From positions 1 through 8,770 of the forward strand of contig RPRC01000240.1 in NCBI GenBank assembly GCA_003857395.1: 8,770 nucleotides of DNA, in the 5' to 3' direction. Shown here one piece after another: positions 5,402 to 8,770 of the stretch. Source of the stretch: Geobacter sp. Lineage in GTDB: Bacteria; Desulfobacterota; Desulfuromonadia; Geobacterales; Geobacteraceae. A program made the position numbers and the translations under genes. The notes beneath the pieces were generated by a model. The model saw only the letters and a list, made by a program, of their open reading frames with translations, did no database searches and was not told the DNA's origin. Numbering within the stretch: position 1 is the first letter of the stretch; each line of letters begins with the position of its first letter.

Positions 5402-6573
5402 AAAACTGCCTGCCGGCAGGCCTCTTCCAGATCACGCCCCCGAGCCTCCCAGGAGTGCTCCTCGACCGCTTTTTGCCTGACCTTTTCAGCCAACTCCTGA
5501 CGAAGCCCTTTCTGCAGAATTAACTCTTCCAGACGAGCAGCAAAGTCCGCGGCATCGGCAAAACGCGCATAGACACCGGCGTCTCCCAAGATCTCCCGGT
5601 TGATCGGGGTGTCGAAAGCAAGGACCGGAATGCCACAGGCCATGTAATTGAAAAGCTTGCCATTTGCTTCGGAAAGAGAAACCTTCGGGGATAGGGCCAC
5701 ATCCCCGGCCGAAAGCAGGCGTGCCGCATCACGATAGTCAATTCTGCCGGTAAAGGTAACCCGGCCGGAGAGCCCTTCCGCAACCGCTCGCTGCTGGTAG
5801 TGATGGTGGGGAAAACCCATAATCAGGAAGTGAAGCGGAATGCCCCGGTCCCGGATGATCTTTATCACGTCCAGAAGAATGTCGATCCCCTGGTAACGGT
5901 TGAGAACACCGAGAAAGACCGCCACCGGGACTCCGGCGGGCAGATGCAGCTCCCTCTTCACCTCTTCTCGTTCGAAAGGCCGAAATTCCCCGGTATCGAC
6001 CCCATCCATCAGCGCACGGACCCGATCCACCGGAACATCCCAATGCTCTCGCAGGTCGCTGGCAGCCGGGCCTGAGCTGGTAAGAATCAGATCAGCGCGG
6101 GAATTGACAAAGCCCTCGATCAGGCGAAACAGGCGATACGGCAAAGAACCCGGTCGGACAAAATTGTGGTCAACAATCTCCGTGGTCAGGCTCCCCTGGC
6201 AATCAAACAGCAGCGGAATCCGAAAAAACATTTTCAGAAAAATTCCGAGAAACGCCCCTTCGTGAAGATGGGCATAGAGCAGGTCGGGACGAAAACGGCG
6301 AATTTCTGATGCTGCCGTGCAGAAGAGAAGTATATCAAGATAGGGTTTATGCCAGGACGGGCCGGCTGCAAGCTTGCGGTACCAAGGCACCGCCGGGATA
6401 CGTATGGTGGGAATACCGACCATGTCCCGGCCCAGGTGATAGGTGACGATGCGCACTTCATGGCCGCGCCGGATCAGGGCGCGCGCCTCTTCGTAAATCC
6501 TCACATGACAGCCGCGGTCGGAAAAATACGGGGTGGGGGCCAGCATCAGGATGCGGAGTTTTCCGTTTTTCAA
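5398..6573 (-). CDS. Glycosyltransferase family 4 (GT-B fold)
   Basis: 391 aa, normal for GT4. The start is TTG at 6573, supported by AGGAG seven nt upstream; the next Met lies inside the first Rossmann strand (RILMLAPTPYFSDRG, residues 7-21). The N-terminal acceptor half runs to about residue 210. The C-terminal nucleotide-sugar half includes MDGVDTGEFRP (189-199), FLGVLNRYQGID (220-231), VTFTGRIDYRDAARLLSAGD (272-291), and the donor-binding segment SEANGKLFNYMACGIPVLAFD (301-321) with Glu302 and Lys306. It is expected to be cytoplasmic, possibly membrane-associated, transferring a sugar from a nucleotide donor with retention to a growing surface glycan; donor and acceptor cannot be read from sequence. 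The final codons lie over a 14-nt palindrome (5408-5421). The stop TAG is the TAG of a GTAG-tagged repeat, so the repeat may have redefined the C-terminus. Confidence 0.92.
   Translation of the reverse strand: MKNGKLRILMLAPTPYFSDRGCHVRIYEEARALIRRGHEVRIVTYHLGRDMVGIPTIRIPAVPWYRKLAAGPSWHKPYLDILLFCTAASEIRRFRPDLLYAHLHEGAFLGIFLKMFFRIPLLFDCQGSLTTEIVDHNFVRPGSLPYRLFRLIEGFVNSRADLILTSSGPAASDLREHWDVPVDRVRALMDGVDTGEFRPFEREEVKRELHLPAGVPVAVFLGVLNRYQGIDILLDVIKIIRDRGIPLHFLIMGFPHHHYQQRAVAEGLSGRVTFTGRIDYRDAARLLSAGDVALSPKVSLSEANGKLFNYMACGIPVLAFDTPINREILGDAGVYARFADAADFAARLEELILQKGLRQELAEKVRQKAVEEHSWEARGRDLEEACRQAVL
5408..5421 (-). repeat. Perfect 14-nt palindrome at the GT4 C-terminus
   Basis: GCCTGCCGGCAGGC encodes the last few residues (ACRQA region) and stands six nt from the CTAC tag of the neighbouring repeat. 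Read on the minus strand it can fold as GCCTG-CCGG-CAGGC followed by AGTTTTG. That resembles a weak terminator, but the U tract is poor. Confidence 0.55.
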
Positions 6574-6615
6574 GAATGAACTCCTGAAACTTTCTCTCGC
6601 CCGCAGACATCTTGT

Positions 6616-6698
6616 GTAGGGGCAACCCCGTGTGGTTGCCCGGTTCTGGGCGGCCAGGCGGGGGCAAAATCAGGGCACCCTCACGGGGGTGCCCCTAC
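6616..6698. repeat. REPIN-like pair of GTAG hairpins, copy 3
   Basis: The left unit is GTAG (6616-6619) plus stem GGGCAACC/GGTTGCCC with loop CCGTGT. The right unit is inverted: stem GGGCACCC/GGGTGCCC (6673-6694), then CTAC (6695-6698). The spacer is 31 nt. The pair fills most of the 177-nt gap between the GT2 and GT4 genes on their coding strand, so it would be transcribed between them and could stop ribosome-free transcripts or protect mRNA ends. Confidence 0.88.
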
Positions 6699-6729
6699 GG
6701 AAACCGTGTCATCTTGATTGCAAATAATA

Positions 6730-6753
6730 TGAGAACGGATGGCCTTGTTCTCA
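6730..6753 (-). terminator. Stem-loop overlapping the GT2 stop codon, possible weak terminator
   Basis: On the minus strand TGAGAAC and GTTCTCA form a perfect 7-bp stem around a 10-nt loop. The stem starts at the TGA stop itself, and TATTATTTG follows. The stem is AT/GC mixed and the U tract is interrupted, so an intrinsic terminator is possible but weak; it may instead act as an mRNA 3' structure. Confidence 0.35.
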
Positions 6754-7698
6754 GGAATCGAGATTGATCCTTTCCTTCACCACGTAAATCTGCTTTCCCT
6801 GGGCCTCATAGTAAGTCCGGGCGTTCACTTCACCGAGCAGACCCAGGACGATGAACTGCACGCCCATGAAGATGAGAAAAGCGGTAAGGAGCAACAATGG
6901 ATTCCGGTTCATGCTGGTGCTCTGGAAGAGTTTCATATAAACCGTGGCTCCACCGGTACAGAACGAGGCAAGCAGCGTATAGATGCCGAGCCGGCCGAAG
7001 AGTTGAATTGGCCGGGTCGAATAGTTGAGGAGGAATTTTACCGTCAGCAGGTCCAGGATCACGCGCATGGTTCGGGAAATGCCGTATTTGCTCGTCCCGT
7101 AGAGACGCGGACGATGCCCGACCGGAATCTCGGTCACCTTCGCTCCGAATTGAGAGACGAGGGCCGGGACAAAGCGGTGCATCTCGCCGTAGAGATTGAT
7201 TCCTTCCAGGACTTCCCGGCGATAGGCCTTCAGGGTGCAGCCGTAGTCGTGGAGCCGGATCCCGGTCATCCGGGAGATGAAACTGTTCGCCAGGATCGAC
7301 GGCAGGGTCCGGTTAATGAAAGTATCTTTCCGGTCCCGACGCCAGCCGGAAACCACGTCGTAGCCCTCGTCAATCTTTGCCAGCAGTTTTGGAATATCGG
7401 CCGGGTCATTCTGCAGATCACCGTCCATAGGGATGACGACCATTCCTGAAGCCGCATCAAAGCCGGCTGCCATCGCGGCCGTCTGGCCAAAGTTGCGCCG
7501 AAAGCTGATCACCTTGACCCGCGGGTCCTCAGCGGCAATCTCGCGGAGCAGCCGCAGCGAGCCGTCCGTCGAACCGTCATCAACCAGAATGAGTTCATAG
7601 GCTATCTCATACTTTTCCAACGCCGCAACGACCTCACGATGAAGGGCTGAGACATTTTCTTCCTCATTGAAAATCGGCACTACGATACTGAGATCCAA
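6751..7698 (-). CDS. Membrane-anchored glycosyltransferase family 2, DPM1/GtrB/ArnC-like
   Basis: 315 aa, usual for polyisoprenyl-phosphate glycosyltransferases. The start is TTG at 7698, with AGGTGG six nt upstream and the family opening MDLSIVVPIFNEEEN. The GT-A domain shows VDDGSTDGS (39-47), MDGDLQNDP (91-99) with the metal-binding DxD Asp92/Asp94, RRDRKDTFINR (120-130), and the HRPRLYGTSKYG loop (195-206) seen in Dpm1, ArnC and GtrB. Two membrane helices follow (about 232-256 and 267-289), then a short cytoplasmic tail. By family knowledge it moves a sugar from a nucleotide donor to undecaprenyl phosphate on the inner face of the inner membrane, providing a lipid-linked sugar for surface-glycan or lipid A modification. 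No flippase or GT-C partner gene is visible in the window. The sugar cannot be read from the sequence. Confidence 0.93.
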   Translation of the reverse strand: MDLSIVVPIFNEEENVSALHREVVAALEKYEIAYELILVDDGSTDGSLRLLREIAAEDPRVKVISFRRNFGQTAAMAAGFDAASGMVVIPMDGDLQNDPADIPKLLAKIDEGYDVVSGWRRDRKDTFINRTLPSILANSFISRMTGIRLHDYGCTLKAYRREVLEGINLYGEMHRFVPALVSQFGAKVTEIPVGHRPRLYGTSKYGISRTMRVILDLLTVKFLLNYSTRPIQLFGRLGIYTLLASFCTGGATVYMKLFQSTSMNRNPLLLLTAFLIFMGVQFIVLGLLGEVNARTYYEAQGKQIYVVKERINLDS

Positions 7699-7819
7699 AC
7701 ACTACCACCTTTCTCACCAAGGACCAGGAAAAACCGGGAACAACCGCCAAGCTTTCACCATGAACCGGAAACATTGAAAAATATACTACAGAGCGCGGCA
7801 GACTTCGGCACAAGGTCTC

Positions 7820-8770
7820 TCAGCTGCGACCGCTGCCAAAAGATTTAATCCGCTTCACCGTCACGCTGCCGGTTGGCCGCTTCCTCTTCCCGGCACCATA
7901 GACAGCGAGACCAGACAGCAAACCGGCACCATAGGATAGGTGGAGGACGGGAAAAAGCAGCGGGAGCAGGAACGCGGGGCCTGTTTTCCCGCTCGTGACG
8001 GCAGCGCGAAATGCCACGGTAAGAACCATCACTAGGTAGCATAAAAGCGGCAGATAGTAAACAGGTCGCTGGAGAAAGGGCAAACTCAGGAGGTACAGCA
8101 GAAAAAAGACCGGAACAAAGGAAGCAATATTGATTCCCCCGCCCAGAAGGATCTGTTGAGCCCGTCCCCGGCCATAGCCGAACAGCTGGCGGACAAAGGC
8201 GGGAAAGGTCGGACGCTGACTGCGGTAGACCGCCAGCCCGGGATCATGAATCAGCTTCCAGCCCGAGCGGCGAAGCCTCACCAGTAACTCGTTTTCCTCA
8301 TTGGGATAGAGTCGCTCGTCGAAGCCGCCGGCCTCGTTGAAAACAGCGGCCGAGATACTGAGGTTGCAGAGGATCAGTTCGTGATCGCCGGTTTCCCGGC
8401 AGACACCGTGGCGGCGATAGCGGTTGCAGACACTTCCTGCTCCGAAGGGCGAAGCAAGGGCAAGTCCGAAGGCCTGGCGAAGGGGTGAATCCTCCTCCGG
8501 GGTGAGAGAGGGCCCTCCGACCACGGCAACCTTGTCTTGCCGGTAGTGGCGCACCGCCCGCGTCAGAAAATCTGGAGAAACGAGGGAATCATCATCCAGA
8601 AAATAGAGGAGTGCCCCCTGGGCCTCCTGGGCTGCCAGATTGCGCTGGCGACTCGGGCACGTCCCCTCGGCAACCAATACCTCAAAAGAATTTTCAGGAT
8701 ATTCGACGTTCCGCAAACTGTCGAGGGCACGCACAGCGCCCCCCGGTTTAACCGGAATTATTATTGAAAC
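7820..8770 (-). CDS. Glycosyltransferase family 2 with C-terminal membrane helices (5' end outside the window)
   Basis: 316 residues are visible. The GTG at 8734 is not the start: the frame stays open to the window edge and reads VSIIIPVKPGGA just before it, the typical first beta strand of a GT2 enzyme, so only a few residues are missing. In visible numbering, YFLDDDSLVSPDF at about 56-68 holds the metal-binding Asp cluster (59-61). GGFDERLYPNEENELLVRL at about 148-166 is the acceptor/catalytic acidic region. FGYGRGRAQQ at about 197-206 precedes three hydrophobic segments (about 215-235, 237-257 and 266-292). The layout resembles ExoA-like GT2 enzymes that extend polysaccharide repeat units at the inner membrane. 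The tail is short, Lys/Arg-rich and cytoplasmic by charge. It lies 121 nt upstream of the next GT2 gene on the same strand, so either a shared transcript or a separate promoter is possible. Donor and acceptor are unknown. Confidence 0.9.
   Translation of the reverse strand, partial: VSIIIPVKPGGAVRALDSLRNVEYPENSFEVLVAEGTCPSRQRNLAAQEAQGALLYFLDDDSLVSPDFLTRAVRHYRQDKVAVVGGPSLTPEEDSPLRQAFGLALASPFGAGSVCNRYRRHGVCRETGDHELILCNLSISAAVFNEAGGFDERLYPNEENELLVRLRRSGWKLIHDPGLAVYRSQRPTFPAFVRQLFGYGRGRAQQILLGGGINIASFVPVFFLLYLLSLPFLQRPVYYLPLLCYLVMVLTVAFRAAVTSGKTGPAFLLPLLFPVLHLSYGAGLLSGLAVYGAGKRKRPTGSVTVKRIKSFGSGRS

Noticed and set aside
2087..6698. CRISPR array, considered because of repeated palindromic units
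   Set aside because: Units are far apart, lack regular spacers, occur in both orientations and have no cas genes nearby.
6739..7449. Long plus-strand frame opposite the GT2 gene
   Set aside because: The minus strand shows full GT2 motifs and membrane helices; the plus frame is its shadow.
7699..7819. Promoter between the two GT2 genes (TTGTGC with TAGTAT)
   Set aside because: The spacing is 19 nt with poor boxes; not better than chance in this AT-richer gap.

Overview
The window looks like an accessory stretch of a moderately GC-rich Gram-negative chromosome. A member of the Desulfobacterota (Geobacter/Desulfuromonas-like) is the best guess. This rests on the DUF748 envelope protein, the style of the REP-associated transposase, GTAG-tagged hairpin repeats of a kind common in such genomes, and the mix of surface-glycan genes with toxin-antitoxin and phage-type genes. 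It is inference from gene style, not a taxonomic assignment.

Layout. Positions 1-2039 (+) hold the 3' part of a DUF748/AsmA-like envelope protein. Everything after it is on the minus strand. Positions 2087-2112 carry a lone GTAG-tagged hairpin. Positions 2138-3232 are a mobile unit: a REP-associated tyrosine transposase (RAYT) between 27-nt inverted repeats matching at 26 positions. Its right end abuts, and apparently truncates, an AAA ATPase gene (3201-3506). That gene sits 15 nt downstream of a Bro-N/antirepressor-type gene (3522-4352), which has its own good sigma70-type promoter with a palindrome in the spacer. Next comes a vapBC-type toxin-antitoxin pair with a 4-nt overlap (4542-5155). 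Positions 5398-8770 are a surface-polysaccharide segment with three glycosyltransferases: GT4 at 5398-6573, a DPM1/GtrB-like GT2 at 6751-7698, and a membrane-anchored GT2 that runs off the right edge. Paired GTAG hairpins lie at both ends of the GT4 gene.

How it fits together. The glycosyltransferases probably work on one lipid-linked or surface glycan. The 2041-5200 block is an accessory insertion zone (RAYT, broken ATPase, Bro-N gene, TA pair) between an envelope gene and the glycan cluster. The strongest unexplained structure is the set of five GTAG-plus-hairpin units. Their stems differ in sequence, but every difference is compensated on the other arm. They have REP/REPIN architecture and share the window with a RAYT, the transposase class tied to REP spread. 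The RAYT has several oddities: a Tyr in place of the second His of its HUH motif, no Shine-Dalgarno at its start, and a well-placed Shine-Dalgarno plus 12-codon in-frame leader beginning inside its own inverted repeat. I see no clearly new multi-gene system. The Bro-N plus AAA-ATPase gene pair and the RAYT/REPIN set are the best candidates for follow-up. No stretch longer than 300 bases lacks a gene.
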